Shown one piece after another: positions 36,777 to 47,484 of a stretch of DNA of 64,000 bases; the first letter of the stretch is position 1, and each line of letters begins with the position of its first letter. The DNA comes from an uncultured Paracoccaceae bacterium. Its GTDB lineage: Bacteria > Pseudomonadota > Alphaproteobacteria > Rhodobacterales > Rhodobacteraceae. The notes beneath the pieces are model-generated. The model searched no databases. It was given only the letters and a program-made list of their open reading frames with translations, and had not been told where the DNA came from. The DNA lies in assembly GCA_938005545.1 (NCBI GenBank), contig CALKXV010000032.1, positions 124,001-188,000 of the forward strand, in the 5' to 3' direction. The position numbers and the translations under genes are program-made.

Positions 36777-39326
36777 GTGCAGAAAGAGATCAAAATAGAA
36801 GATTTCGTCGTCATCGATGAAACCACGCCAATGGCGGGGAACACGCATGGTGGGCGTGCAAAGTGTCTTCAACGTTTGATCCGTCTGAATTTGCCTGTGC
36901 CCTTGACGGTTGCTTTACCCTTCGCAACCGTGCGGGGCTTGGCGACTGGTGTTCTGGTCGATACGAACGCGATTCTGTCGCATTTTGGGCCGGCACCTTT
37001 GGTGTCGGTTCGCCCGTCGTCCGAAGACCCCGATTGGGGGGGGCCGGGCGCCGTGCTGAACATCGGGATGAATGATGCGCGCCATGGTGAATACACAAAC
37101 CTTTTGGGTCACGAGGCTGCGGATCAGCTCTATGCGCGGTTTGTGCAGACCTATTCGGTGAATGTTGCCCATTTGGATGCAGATGCGTTTGAACGCCAAG
37201 GCGAAACCGATGCCGCCACGTTGCGCGCGATGCTGGACGCTTACGAAGATGAAATGGACGAGCCGTTCCCACAAGATCCTGCCCATCAGTTGGCGGATGT
37301 TCTGAAATCGATGGCGCGGGCTTGGGATGGCACATCGGCCCGGCTATTGCGGCAAGCGCGCGGTGCTCCAGCGGACGCTGGTCTGGGCCTTGTGGTTCAG
37401 GCGATGGCACCGGGGCTTGGGCCACCTGAGTCTGGATCGGGTGTGATCCAGTTCGTGACATCAGATCGCGGTGACGCACAGATTACAGGCCGCTACCTAA
37501 GCCAAAGTCAGGGCCGTGATGCGCTGGCGGACAAAAGCGCCGCCTATCTAACCCGAGATCCAAGGGGCGCGTCCTTGGAAGAGCTGTGCCCGGAAGCGTT
37601 CGATAAGCTTGTCGAATTTGGCTCTGTCTGTCGCCAACGCCTGCGCGAAGAAATGCAGATCGAATTCACGCTGGATGGCGGTTCGCTCAGCGTTCTGGAT
37701 GCTGTGCGCATTCAGCGCCGACCTTTGGCTGCTGTGCGGATTGCGGTGGCCTTGGCCGAAGACGGTGTGATTTCCAAGGATGACGCTTTGATGCGGATCG
37801 CGCCCGGATTGCTGACCGAGCTGATGCACCGGCAGGTTGATCCCGCAGCCAAGCGGGACATTTTGGCGACCGGTGTTGCGGCCAGCCCGGGCGCTGCAAC
37901 GGGCAAGTTGGTATTCACGTCTGCGGCTGCACAAGCAGCGGCAGCGCGCGGTGAAGCGGTCATTTTGGTGCGGCGCGAAACGTCATCGGAAGATATTCGC
38001 GGAATGCATGCGGCCCAAGGCGTGTTGACCGGGCGCGGCGGAATGACAAGCCATGCGGCCATGGTGGCCCGTGGGCTTGGATTGCCGGGTGTCGTCGGCG
38101 CATCCAAAATCACGCTGGATCGGCGGCACAGAACGCTGACGGCGGAAGACGGTCGCGTTTTCAAAGACGGCGAATTGGTCACGATCGACGGAACAACGGG
38201 CACGCTTTTGGCAGGCGAAATTCCGTTGAGCGAGCCTGAACTGGATGACGCCTTTCGCAAGTTGCTAAGCTGGGCCGACGACGCGCGCGATATTGGGGTT
38301 CGCGCCAACGCAGATACCTACGCCGAAGCCAGGGTTGCCCGTGCGTTCGAAGCCGAAGGCATTGGCTTGTGCCGCACAGAACATATGTTTTTCGAAGAAG
38401 ACCGCCTGACGCTGATGCGCGAGATGATCTTTGCCGACAACTCCGAAGGGCGCGCGGCGTCTTTGGAACGTCTGGTTCCTTTGCAAGTCGAAGATTTCAC
38501 GCATCTTTTTCGCCTGATGGACGGAATGCCGGTTTGTATCCGTCTGTTTGATCCACCTTTGCACGAATTTCTGCCGAACAGCCGCGATGGGCTACGCGAT
38601 CTGGCGGACGCCATGAACCTGTCCTTGTCGCGGGTCACCCGGCGGGTTGAGGCGTTGGAGGAATTCAACCCCATGCTTGGCCTGCGCGGTGTGCGACTGG
38701 GCGTCACGATCCCCGAGATCTACGAAGCCCAAGCCACGGCGATCTTCTTGGCCGCGATTGCCGCCAGTGATAACGAACAGACTGTCGTGCCCGAGATCAT
38801 GATCCCGCTGGTTTCTGACAAGCGCGAAGTCGAGCTGGTACGCGGACGCATCGACGCTGTCGCGGCAGCCGTTCAAACTCAGACAGACATGAAGCTGAAT
38901 TATAAACTGGGCGTGATGGTTGAAACGCCGCGTGCCGCTTTGCGCGCACATGACATTGCAAGCCAGGTGTCGTTCCTGAGTTTCGGCACCAACGATTTGA
39001 CGCAAATGACCTATGGTCTGTCCCGTGATGACGCGGGTCGCTTTATGGCGGATTACGTCCGTCAGGGTATTTTTCCCGAAGACCCGTTTCACAAACTCGA
39101 CGTCGAAGGTGTTGGCGAGCTCTTGTCGATGGGGGCCGAACGCGCCCGAAGCGCAAAAAGCGATCTGACCTTGTCGATCTGTGGCGAACATGGCGGCGAC
39201 CCGGAATCAATTGCGTTTTGCCGCGCTGCCGGATTCGATTATGTAAGCTGCTCCCCGTTCCGTGTGCCCGTCGCCCGGCTTGCAGCGGCGCAATTGGCCG
39301 TCGGTGATTTAAGCCGTCCGAAATAG
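36777..39326 (+). CDS. Divergent pyruvate phosphate dikinase-like (PEP-utilising) protein
   Basis: 849 residues, GTG start with AGGA nine bases ahead. The central swivelling domain has the phosphohistidine site GGMTSHAAMVARG (H426), and the C-terminal PEP/pyruvate barrel has GLCRTEHMFF, LRGVRLGV, SFGTNDLTQMTYG and the catalytic-Cys segment CGEHGGDP. The N-terminal nucleotide-binding part is degenerate: GGRAKCLQRL replaces the usual GGKGANLAEM, VSVRPSSEDPDW replaces the VRSGA-type loop, and the LQTR/GKR end reads LDAVRIQRRP. It is shorter than canonical PPDK. It may be a PEP-binding enzyme of altered specificity, or a PPDK homologue no longer using ATP normally. Confidence 0.8.
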   Translation: MQKEIKIEDFVVIDETTPMAGNTHGGRAKCLQRLIRLNLPVPLTVALPFATVRGLATGVLVDTNAILSHFGPAPLVSVRPSSEDPDWGGPGAVLNIGMNDARHGEYTNLLGHEAADQLYARFVQTYSVNVAHLDADAFERQGETDAATLRAMLDAYEDEMDEPFPQDPAHQLADVLKSMARAWDGTSARLLRQARGAPADAGLGLVVQAMAPGLGPPESGSGVIQFVTSDRGDAQITGRYLSQSQGRDALADKSAAYLTRDPRGASLEELCPEAFDKLVEFGSVCRQRLREEMQIEFTLDGGSLSVLDAVRIQRRPLAAVRIAVALAEDGVISKDDALMRIAPGLLTELMHRQVDPAAKRDILATGVAASPGAATGKLVFTSAAAQAAAARGEAVILVRRETSSEDIRGMHAAQGVLTGRGGMTSHAAMVARGLGLPGVVGASKITLDRRHRTLTAEDGRVFKDGELVTIDGTTGTLLAGEIPLSEPELDDAFRKLLSWADDARDIGVRANADTYAEARVARAFEAEGIGLCRTEHMFFEEDRLTLMREMIFADNSEGRAASLERLVPLQVEDFTHLFRLMDGMPVCIRLFDPPLHEFLPNSRDGLRDLADAMNLSLSRVTRRVEALEEFNPMLGLRGVRLGVTIPEIYEAQATAIFLAAIAASDNEQTVVPEIMIPLVSDKREVELVRGRIDAVAAAVQTQTDMKLNYKLGVMVETPRAALRAHDIASQVSFLSFGTNDLTQMTYGLSRDDAGRFMADYVRQGIFPEDPFHKLDVEGVGELLSMGAERARSAKSDLTLSICGEHGGDPESIAFCRAAGFDYVSCSPFRVPVARLAAAQLAVGDLSRPK

Positions 39327-39466
39327 ATTTTCCCCGACCAGTGGTAAATCTTCAATATTTTCGGCAAGATCTCGCTCAATTGCCCCTTGGTTAGGCCGGT
39401 TTTGTACTACCTGCCCGGCTGGATGTTCCCTCATTTTGCGGGTATTTCCCCCTGAACGACAAGATA

Positions 39467-39492
39467 GCGCGTGTCGTGTTTTTTTCACGCGC
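39467..39492 (+). other. Hairpin in the leader of the cell-wall hydrolase gene
   Basis: GCGCGTG (39467-39473) and CACGCGC (39486-39492) form a 7-bp stem 21 bases before the start codon at 39514. With the T-rich loop it could limit ribosome access. Elsewhere in this 187-base gap no feature is recognised. Confidence 0.35.
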
Positions 39493-39513
39493 AACACCTG
39501 GGGAAGAAAACGA

Positions 39514-40185
39514 ATGACGAAAGTCAGGATTTTTACGCTGCTGGCGACTGTCGGGACATTGGCTGGCTTACCTGCAAGCGCAGATGTCACGCTCGGCACA
39601 TCCGGAGACCCACGGGTCGATTTGAGCTCACGACTGACCAGCTTGTTTGACGCTGAAAGCAAGTCGGTCGACAAAGTTCACAAACGCGGACTTTCGAAAC
39701 TGATTGTATCACCAGAAGCCGACACCGCAGGGCTGTATTCCCGCGATGCGCTAAAGGCTTTGCCAGCAGCCAAAGGCGGCAAGGAATGGTATTGCCTGTC
39801 CGAGGCGCTGTACTTTGAAGCGCGCGGCGAAACACTGCGCGGCATTTTTGGAGTAGCAGAAGTCATTCTGAACCGGGTCGATAGCCCGCGTTACCCAAGC
39901 ACGGTATGCGGTGTTGTCAATCAGGGCACGGGTGCCAAGCACCGTTGTCAGTTCAGCTATACCTGCGATGGCCGCCCCGAACATATGAATGACGGAAGAG
40001 CTGAATCCATGGTCGGTAAAGTGGCACGCATTATGCTTGATGGCGCGCCCCGCACTTTGACGAACGGTGCAACCCATTATCACACCAAGGCCGTACGCCC
40101 GAAGTGGTCCAAGGTTCTGCGCCGCACGACAACAATCGGCTACCACCACTTTTACCGCAAAGCACCGCGTCTGGCGTCTCGTTAA
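39514..40185 (+). CDS. Cell wall hydrolase, SleB family
   Basis: 223 residues from ATG 39514, preceded by GGGAAGA and giving a signal peptide (KVRIFTLLATVGTLAGLPASA); a longer frame reaches 39436. The C-terminal Hydrolase_2 (PF07486-type) domain is clear: WYCLSEALYFEARGE with the probable catalytic Glu, GVAEVILNRVDSPRYPSTVCGVV, CQFSYTCDG and THYHTKAVRPKW. It would cut peptidoglycan in the periplasm, here in a non-sporulating bacterium. Transcribed alone or with glmM, which starts 82 bases on. Confidence 0.88.
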   Translation: MTKVRIFTLLATVGTLAGLPASADVTLGTSGDPRVDLSSRLTSLFDAESKSVDKVHKRGLSKLIVSPEADTAGLYSRDALKALPAAKGGKEWYCLSEALYFEARGETLRGIFGVAEVILNRVDSPRYPSTVCGVVNQGTGAKHRCQFSYTCDGRPEHMNDGRAESMVGKVARIMLDGAPRTLTNGATHYHTKAVRPKWSKVLRRTTTIGYHHFYRKAPRLASR

Positions 40186-40266
40186 TCACTCAGACCGCGA
40201 AATCCCTGTCCGCTTTCTTTTCAATTGTGCTATGGTTTTGGAAAATATGAGAGCGGAACAGGCAGA

Positions 40267-41610
40267 ATGACTCGTAAACTTTTCGGAACCGATGGCGTGC
40301 GCGGGCACGCCAATGTGCACCCTATGACCGCTGAAACCGTGCTGCGTCTTGGCGCGGCGGCAGGGCGGTATTTTCGCCGCGATGGATCGGTCGCACACCG
40401 GGTGGTGATCGGCAAGGACACACGGTTGTCGGGCTATATGTTCGAAAATGCCCTGACTGCCGGATTTACATCGACAGGCATGAATGTGCTGTTGCTCGGT
40501 CCTGTTCCGACACCGGCTGTCGGCCTGCTGGTCCGCTCCATGCGGGCAGACGTCGGTGTGATGATTTCGGCCAGCCACAATCCGCACGAAGACAATGGGA
40601 TCAAGTTTTTTGGCCCTGACGGGTTCAAACTTTCGGATGACGCCGAAGCCGAGATCGAGGCGATCATGGGCGGCGAAATTGCTCCATCGGTTGCCGCCAA
40701 CATTGGCCGCGCCAAGCGGATCGACGATGGGTTGTTCCGCTATGTCGAACGGATCAAATCAACCTTTCCCGCCGATCTGACGCTGGATGGGCTTAAGGTG
40801 GTCGTCGATTGTGCCAATGGCGCAGGCTACCGCGCTGCGCCTCAGGTTCTGTGGGAGCTTGGCGCCGAAGTGATCCCGGTTGGCGTTGCACCAGATGGCA
40901 CCAACATCAATGACGGCTGCGGATCAACCAACACCGGGCTTGCCGTCGAAACCGTCGTTGCAAATAATGCGGATGTGGGCATCTGTCTTGATGGCGATGC
41001 TGACCGCGTGATGATCATCGACGAAAACGGACAGGTGGCCGACGGCGATCAGATCATGGGTCTCTTTGCGGCAAGATGGGCCAATGACGGACGCCTGGCC
41101 GGTAACACCTTGGTCGCAACGGTCATGTCGAACCTCGGGCTCGAACGCTATCTTGACGGCAAGGGTGTTTCACTGACACGCACCTCGGTCGGTGACCGCT
41201 ATGTGGTTGAGGCGATGCGTCAAGGCGGCTTTAATTTGGGCGGCGAACAATCCGGGCACATCGTGATGACGGATTATGCGACAACGGGCGATGGTCTTTT
41301 GGCCGGCCTTCAGTTTCTGGCCGAAATGAAACGCACGTTGAAACCGGCAAGCGACTTGCGACAAGCCTTCGAACCCGTGCCGCAGCTGCTCAAGAACGTC
41401 CGGTACGACGCAAGTTCCCAACCGCTCGAAACAACTCAGGTGAAATCCGCAATTGCAGATGCGGAAAGCCAGTTGGAAGGCACGGGCCGGTTGCTGATCC
41501 GCAAATCCGGCACTGAACCATTGATCCGTGTCATGGCCGAATGCGAAGACGAAACCTTGTTGCACAAAGTCGTCGACGCGATTGTGGCCGAAGTCGAAAA
41601 CGCAGCTTAA
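40267..41610 (+). CDS. glmM: Phosphoglucosamine mutase
   Basis: 447 residues; converts glucosamine-6-phosphate to glucosamine-1-phosphate for peptidoglycan and lipopolysaccharide. Seen: [10 protein letters not shown] at the N-terminus, phosphoserine loop [13 protein letters not shown] (S103), metal loop DGDADR, sugar-binding GGEQSGH and phosphate-binding [15 protein letters not shown] 40267 is chosen because it gives the family N-terminus; the frame extends to 40225. It overlaps the convergent next gene by four bases. Confidence 0.97.
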   Translation: MTRKLFGTDGVRGHANVHPMTAETVLRLGAAAGRYFRRDGSVAHRVVIGKDTRLSGYMFENALTAGFTSTGMNVLLLGPVPTPAVGLLVRSMRADVGVMISASHNPHEDNGIKFFGPDGFKLSDDAEAEIEAIMGGEIAPSVAANIGRAKRIDDGLFRYVERIKSTFPADLTLDGLKVVVDCANGAGYRAAPQVLWELGAEVIPVGVAPDGTNINDGCGSTNTGLAVETVVANNADVGICLDGDADRVMIIDENGQVADGDQIMGLFAARWANDGRLAGNTLVATVMSNLGLERYLDGKGVSLTRTSVGDRYVVEAMRQGGFNLGGEQSGHIVMTDYATTGDGLLAGLQFLAEMKRTLKPASDLRQAFEPVPQLLKNVRYDASSQPLETTQVKSAIADAESQLEGTGRLLIRKSGTEPLIRVMAECEDETLLHKVVDAIVAEVENAA

Positions 41611-42197
41611 CTTCCGGCGTTGAACATGCGGCCTGTCACGGGATTGATCATCAGCATGATCAGAGTGCCAGCCAAGGCATAGGCCGCTCCAATTTGTTTG
41701 GCTTCTTTGCGAATGTCTTCGGGCGTCCGGTCGCCAAGTTGTACAATCTTCAGGGCCGCTTCTAAATCCCAACTCAGATATTGGTGATAAAGATTGTATT
41801 CCATCTGTTTGAAATTCAACTGTGTGTCTGGCAGCATGACCAGACTGCTGTTCACCAGATAAATCGTCCCCACAAGTTCGGCGAGTTTCATGCGTTGCGA
41901 CACCGTGGGGCGCTGATACCCCCTCAGCAAACCGCCAAGCGACGATCTTTTTTCATTGTACTGGCGAAAATCGCGGGCAAGGTTCATCCCAATCCAATCC
42001 GACCCTGTATTGATCAAAAACCACTTTAAAACAACGTTTCTGGCTGCATGTCGGATAACCGGTCGCGCGGTTTCGGCCAGTCGCGCTTCCTCTTCTTTTT
42101 CATCCAGCGGATTAGACCAAGTGGTCTTCGGGTGGATCAATGCAGGCGCTGCAAATGATCCGGTTAGAATTAACTTCGACGCATAACGACGATCCAT
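41607..42197 (-). CDS. Uncharacterised membrane-associated protein, 196 aa
   Basis: ATG 42197 is preceded by GGGGAGT, a good ribosome site; the longer frame to 42254 lacks one. One or two weak hydrophobic segments are present, one near residues 130-145 and one close to the C-terminus ([21 protein letters not shown]). The middle is helical and charged. The family is not recognised. It lies convergent to glmM and downstream of the DMT exporter after a 90-base gap. Confidence 0.65.
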   Translation of the reverse strand: MDRRYASKLILTGSFAAPALIHPKTTWSNPLDEKEEEARLAETARPVIRHAARNVVLKWFLINTGSDWIGMNLARDFRQYNEKRSSLGGLLRGYQRPTVSQRMKLAELVGTIYLVNSSLVMLPDTQLNFKQMEYNLYHQYLSWDLEAALKIVQLGDRTPEDIRKEAKQIGAAYALAGTLIMLMINPVTGRMFNAGS

Positions 42198-42287
42198 AAC
42201 ATTACTCCCCAACACTAAATAGATCGCTCTCATAGCATGGAATGGTGAATTCACGAAAAACCGGGAATGCGCGGACGGATTTTCGGC

Positions 42288-43214
42288 TCAAGTTCTTCCA
42301 AATAATCGCTTCAATGCGCCCCATTGCGAAAGCGCGACACCCATCAAGATCAGGATAAGCGCCATCAAAAGCGAGGCCCGGAAAGGTTCACCGAGGAAAA
42401 GCACACCTAATGCGACGGACCACATCGGGACCTGATAATTGGTCAGGGACATAAACGTTGGTCCGGCTGATCGGATCACAAGTATGCGCAACAGATTTGC
42501 GGCCGCCGTCGGGACGAGCCCCAGCAATGCAATCAGTATCCAGCCGCGCGGTGTCGGCCAGCTTGGCAAACCTTCGGTGATCAATGCCGCCGTTACGACA
42601 ATGACCGCGCCGATCAACAGCGTGATCGCCGAAAGTCCAACCGCATCCATTGCGGGCAATCGGCGCATGCTGACAGATGACACGGCATAACAACCCGCCG
42701 CCGTAAGACAGGCCAAACGCCCCGCCAATTCACCGTCTGCGCCGCTTGGACTGAAGGCTTGTGGTCCGATCAAGACTGCAACACCGACAAACCCGATCAA
42801 AAACCCGAAGGTCTTTCGGCGGTTCAGACTTTCGCCGGGGATCAAGACGTGGGCCAGGGGCAAAACCATCAAAGCAACCGACGCCATGGATACGCCCGCA
42901 AATCCCGCGGAAACGTAATTCTGACCCCAGGAAATCAGCATGAAAGGCAGGGCCGTGCTCATCGCACCAATCGCCACCAGGTTGACTTTCTGCTTTTGCG
43001 TGGGTGGCTGTTCGAACAGCTTACCGCCAAGTGCGCGCCAGATCGCCAGCGTCAAAACGGCGGCGAACACAACACGTCCCGCCGCAAGCCAAAACGGCGT
43101 GAACTCTGTCAGGGCCAGTTCGATAACAGGGAACGTGCCACCCCAAACAAGACCAAGGATCGCCACCATGACCCAACTGCGGGCGGTGATGTCGGGGGTG
43201 AGCGGTGTCGTCAA
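42288..43214 (-). CDS. DMT-superfamily (EamA) transporter
   Basis: 308 residues with about ten hydrophobic helices in two EamA repeats (ITARSWVMVAILGLVWGGTFPVIELAL at the start of the first; LAGRLACLTAAGCYAVSSVSMRR at the start of the second). Members export amino acids or other metabolites, or act as permeases; the substrate is not predictable. It is divergent from the Lin0512 pair. Confidence 0.9.
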   Translation of the reverse strand: MTTPLTPDITARSWVMVAILGLVWGGTFPVIELALTEFTPFWLAAGRVVFAAVLTLAIWRALGGKLFEQPPTQKQKVNLVAIGAMSTALPFMLISWGQNYVSAGFAGVSMASVALMVLPLAHVLIPGESLNRRKTFGFLIGFVGVAVLIGPQAFSPSGADGELAGRLACLTAAGCYAVSSVSMRRLPAMDAVGLSAITLLIGAVIVVTAALITEGLPSWPTPRGWILIALLGLVPTAAANLLRILVIRSAGPTFMSLTNYQVPMWSVALGVLFLGEPFRASLLMALILILMGVALSQWGALKRLFGRT

Positions 43215-43332
43215 AACGTTTGGCTTTCAAATCTGCGAGGCTCTGGTGTTATCCCGGAAATCAAGCGGCCACCAGCGCTGCGGTCTTGCGTCTGAATTGG
43301 TGCCAAGGCAAACAGACTCAAAGCAGGAGGAT

Positions 43333-43680
43333 ATGCGCTTGGGAAAGAGATTGCTGACGGAATTCGGCATGGGCACATCGTTGCGCCGACAGGATTACAC
43401 CGAAGCCGCCGTGCGCGCTTTGAAAGATGCGCTTTGGCATAATTCGATCAACTTGGCCGAGCTGTTCGGCGTCGAAAAATCCGCGATGGTTCTGGATGTC
43501 GAAATCGGCGTCGCAGCACCGGATCAGGTCGATGCGGCGGAATTGGCCAAAGTGTTTCCATACGGCCAGCCGCACATTTCAGTCGTTAAAGGCGGCTTGG
43601 ATGTACCAAGACGTGACGGCGGCAAACCAACGGTAATCGCCAACGCCGCGATCTCGGTCTCTCTGGAAGGGGTCGCATGA
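43333..43680 (+). CDS. Lin0512 family protein, first of a tandem pair
   Basis: 115 residues from ATG 43333, with a strong AGGAGG three bases upstream; the frame is open further up but only through the divergent promoter region. Small alpha/beta protein with the pattern EFGMGTSLRRQDYTEAAVRALKDAL, VEIGVAAPDQVD and VVKGGLDVP. Lin0512 proteins are conserved but uncharacterised. It overlaps the second copy by four bases (ATGA). Confidence 0.85.
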   Translation: MRLGKRLLTEFGMGTSLRRQDYTEAAVRALKDALWHNSINLAELFGVEKSAMVLDVEIGVAAPDQVDAAELAKVFPYGQPHISVVKGGLDVPRRDGGKPTVIANAAISVSLEGVA

Positions 43681-44039
43681 TGCAGCGCTTTATCATCGAA
43701 ATGGGCATGGGCAACGATTTGCACGGGGCTGATTACACCAAGGCCGCAAAACGCGCGATCGAAGACGCGATCCGGCATTCATCCATCCCGATGCTGCCCG
43801 CATTGGGCATCGATCATGCCGAGATGCAGGTGCAGGTGACGGTCGGAGTCCAAAATCCCGAGGCATTGGACATCAAGGCGTTGGAGGCCGGGTTGCCGCG
43901 TGGAAGCGTTACGATAAAGGCCGTGGAAGGCGGTTTGAACATCACCAACCCGGACACGGGCGAGGTGAGCGTGGTCGCAACAGCGGCTGTTGAAGCCTTT
44001 TTGGATGTTGAGACCGTTCGCGCGAAAGCCGACGCGTAA
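43677..44039 (+). CDS. Lin0512 family protein, second of a tandem pair
   Basis: 120 residues. It aligns over its whole length with the upstream gene: IEMGMGNDLHGADYTKAAKRAIEDAI, VTVGVQNPEALD and AVEGGLNI in matching positions, so the two arose by duplication and probably form a heteromer. Coupled translation through an ATGA overlap. No catalytic motif is obvious. Function unknown; no metabolic genes share the operon. Confidence 0.85.
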   Translation: MMQRFIIEMGMGNDLHGADYTKAAKRAIEDAIRHSSIPMLPALGIDHAEMQVQVTVGVQNPEALDIKALEAGLPRGSVTIKAVEGGLNITNPDTGEVSVVATAAVEAFLDVETVRAKADA

Positions 44040-44083
44040 CAGACGCAATCCAGAAAGGCGGACCGCGCCTGTATCCTTGGTTT

Positions 44084-45427
44084 TTAAAAGCCGCCTAGTA
44101 GGTTGACCTGTTCTTCAAAAGTCAAAAGATTGCTCGCGTTTAGATCGGTGACGTCAACGCCTTGAAGCAGGATCGACGCATCATCGGCATAGGTGAGTAA
44201 GGCACCATCGGTGGTTTGAGTGAGATCGGCAAATGGATCATAAGATTCGAAATAGGCGTCGAACTGCACAATCAACAGGTCCATCGTGGGATCGAAGTCG
44301 GTGACAATATCGTGGCCATCGCCGACAGGAACGGTATTGCCGAAAGTGTCGCGATCAACGAAGACGAAATCAAATCCGTCGCCTGTGGTGATCAGATCAT
44401 CGCCATCAAGGCCTCCCATCTGATCATCGCCAGTTCCGCCGATGAGCGTATCGTTCCCGTTGGATCCAAGAACAATGTCGTTGCCCGCGCCACCGTCAAT
44501 GAAGGTCACGTCGCCATTGATGATCATGAACATGTCATCGTGATCGGTACCGATCATACGCTCAATACCCAAGCTGCCACCTACGGCAGATGAAATGTCT
44601 AAGTTGTCAGTTGACGCCACAACCACGTTTGCAGTCGGGGGCGGAGGAGGAGAGCCAATAGGTGGGAGTGTGCTAAGGCCTAAGTCAACCACTTGCACGC
44701 CTATCGTGTTATCCGAAAAATCGAACGTGTCGACGCCATCGCCACCAAAGAAGTAGTCGTTCAGATTGTCTCCGGTCAATGTGTCATTGCCCGCACCACC
44801 GTCGAAGGTTTCATCCGCTGCTGTTCCAACGAACAGGTCATCGGGATTCACATAAGGCTGAACGACTTCGTCAAAGCTTTGCGTGATGTCGGCAAATTCG
44901 AAATTCTCAACTTTCACCACACGGGCTTCGTTACCGTCGGCATCCGTGATGACCACGATTGTCGCATTCACCTGACGGATCGTATAGTCAGCCCGGTTGC
45001 CCGAGAATTGAACCGTGTCGGTTCCGCTTCCGCCATTCAGCGTGTCGTTGCCGGTACTTGCCACCAAGACATCCGAGCCGTCGCCACCGAAGACCTTGTC
45101 GTTCCCTGCGCCGCCATCAAGCGTGTCGTCGTCATTCCCGCCATAGAGCGAATCCGATCCTGCGCCGCCAAACAATATGTCGTTGCCCGAACCACCATAG
45201 ACTTTGTCGGTGCCTTCGCCTCCGTCGACAACATCATTGCCCGAGGCCCCATAAACTGAGTCATTGCCCAAGCCGCCGAACACCGTGTCGTCGCCAGCAT
45301 TGCCGTTGACCGTGTCGTTGCCATCGCCACCGTCAACGACGTCATTGCCGCCATAGCCTTGGATTTTGTCTGAAAAAGAGGTGCCGACCAATGTGTTGTC
45401 GAATCTGTTTCCGCGAATGTCTGCCAT
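44084..45427 (-). CDS. RTX calcium-binding repeat protein
   Basis: 447 residues, acidic, no signal peptide. Two blocks of GGxGxDxUx nonapeptide repeats (about residues 25-135 and 305-345, with a short block near 205-230) would form calcium-filled parallel beta-rolls outside the cell. A Pro-rich linker (SPPPPPTANV) lies between the blocks. The C-terminus is typical of type I secretion substrates: few charged Lys/Arg and a hydrophobic end, LLTFEEQVNLLGGF. No enzyme domain is visible, and no type I exporter genes are adjacent. A surface or extracellular role is likely. Confidence 0.88.
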   Translation of the reverse strand: MADIRGNRFDNTLVGTSFSDKIQGYGGNDVVDGGDGNDTVNGNAGDDTVFGGLGNDSVYGASGNDVVDGGEGTDKVYGGSGNDILFGGAGSDSLYGGNDDDTLDGGAGNDKVFGGDGSDVLVASTGNDTLNGGSGTDTVQFSGNRADYTIRQVNATIVVITDADGNEARVVKVENFEFADITQSFDEVVQPYVNPDDLFVGTAADETFDGGAGNDTLTGDNLNDYFFGGDGVDTFDFSDNTIGVQVVDLGLSTLPPIGSPPPPPTANVVVASTDNLDISSAVGGSLGIERMIGTDHDDMFMIINGDVTFIDGGAGNDIVLGSNGNDTLIGGTGDDQMGGLDGDDLITTGDGFDFVFVDRDTFGNTVPVGDGHDIVTDFDPTMDLLIVQFDAYFESYDPFADLTQTTDGALLTYADDASILLQGVDVTDLNASNLLTFEEQVNLLGGF

Positions 45428-45514
45428 GTTTTAATGATCCCGAGTTAATATATCGATGAATATTGGAACATCATGACTTTGGCATAAGTATGGCTAATGG
45501 GGAAACACAAACAA

Positions 45515-45541
45515 AACGGCCCTCCAATCAGGAAGGCCGTT
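45515..45541 (-). terminator. Rho-independent terminator of ilvC
   Basis: AACGGCC (45515-45521) and GGCCGTT (45535-45541) form a stem. On the minus strand it is followed by TTGTTTGTGTTT, a U-rich tail. It lies 22 bases after the ilvC stop. Confidence 0.8.
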
Positions 45542-45563
45542 CAAGCGTCATTTACAAAACCGC

Positions 45564-46931
<1,368 letters not shown>

Positions 46932-47294
46932 ATGGACAAGGCGACAGGCAAAATCGGCCCGGATCATCCGTTCTTCGAGTTGATCGAGGAGGCGTACCGG
47001 GTGTTCGAGAGCCCGAAGCCAACCGAGACAGGTGTTTGTGTAAAGTGCTGTATGGACGGGAAGATCGAGGCGGATTTTTTCACGCCACCCATTCGGGACA
47101 TGCCGCTTCATTATATTCAAGATTGGTATCATGGTGCTTATGACCCTGAAGGTGTGCCAAAGGCGGTCTGGGAATATCTTTTGCCGCGCATTTTGGAGCT
47201 GTTGGCGGGTGGCGAAGACCTGTGGATCACTGCTTTCTGGGAAGGCGATCTTAGGACCGAAGCCTTCAACTTTTATACCTCGCGCGTTGTATGA
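46932..47294 (+). CDS. Conserved hypothetical protein, possibly frameshifted at its 3' end
   Basis: 120 residues: DHPFFELIEEAYRVFE, GVCVKCCMDGKIEADFF, PPIRDMPLHYIQDWY and AVWEYLLPRILELLAGGED look like a real, conserved family of unknown function with a Cys cluster (C-x2-CC). Just where this frame stops (47292-47294), the next frame continues protein-like to 47406 (LYDRMANLVLSDDTPEELATKASAVASVIEAN...). A one-base shift near 47275-47285, in the CGCGCG run, would join them into a protein of about 157 residues. Either the gene is frameshifted or the assembly has an error. Confidence 0.65.
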   Translation: MDKATGKIGPDHPFFELIEEAYRVFESPKPTETGVCVKCCMDGKIEADFFTPPIRDMPLHYIQDWYHGAYDPEGVPKAVWEYLLPRILELLAGGEDLWITAFWEGDLRTEAFNFYTSRVV

Positions 47295-47484
47295 CAGGAT
47301 GGCAAATTTGGTGCTATCAGATGACACCCCCGAAGAACTGGCGACCAAAGCCTCGGCTGTGGCCAGTGTGATCGAGGCCAATACTGATTGGACCGCCAGT
47401 CGGTGAAGTATACCAAAGTAGGCTTTGCATCCCGAGCCTTCGGCGATTAACGACGTGTCAAATTTTACGCGAGGAGCCAAACTC

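Noticed and set aside
44693-45259. 188-codon plus-strand frame opposite the RTX gene
   Set aside because: Its repeats mirror the RTX nonapeptides; the RTX frame is clearly the coding one.
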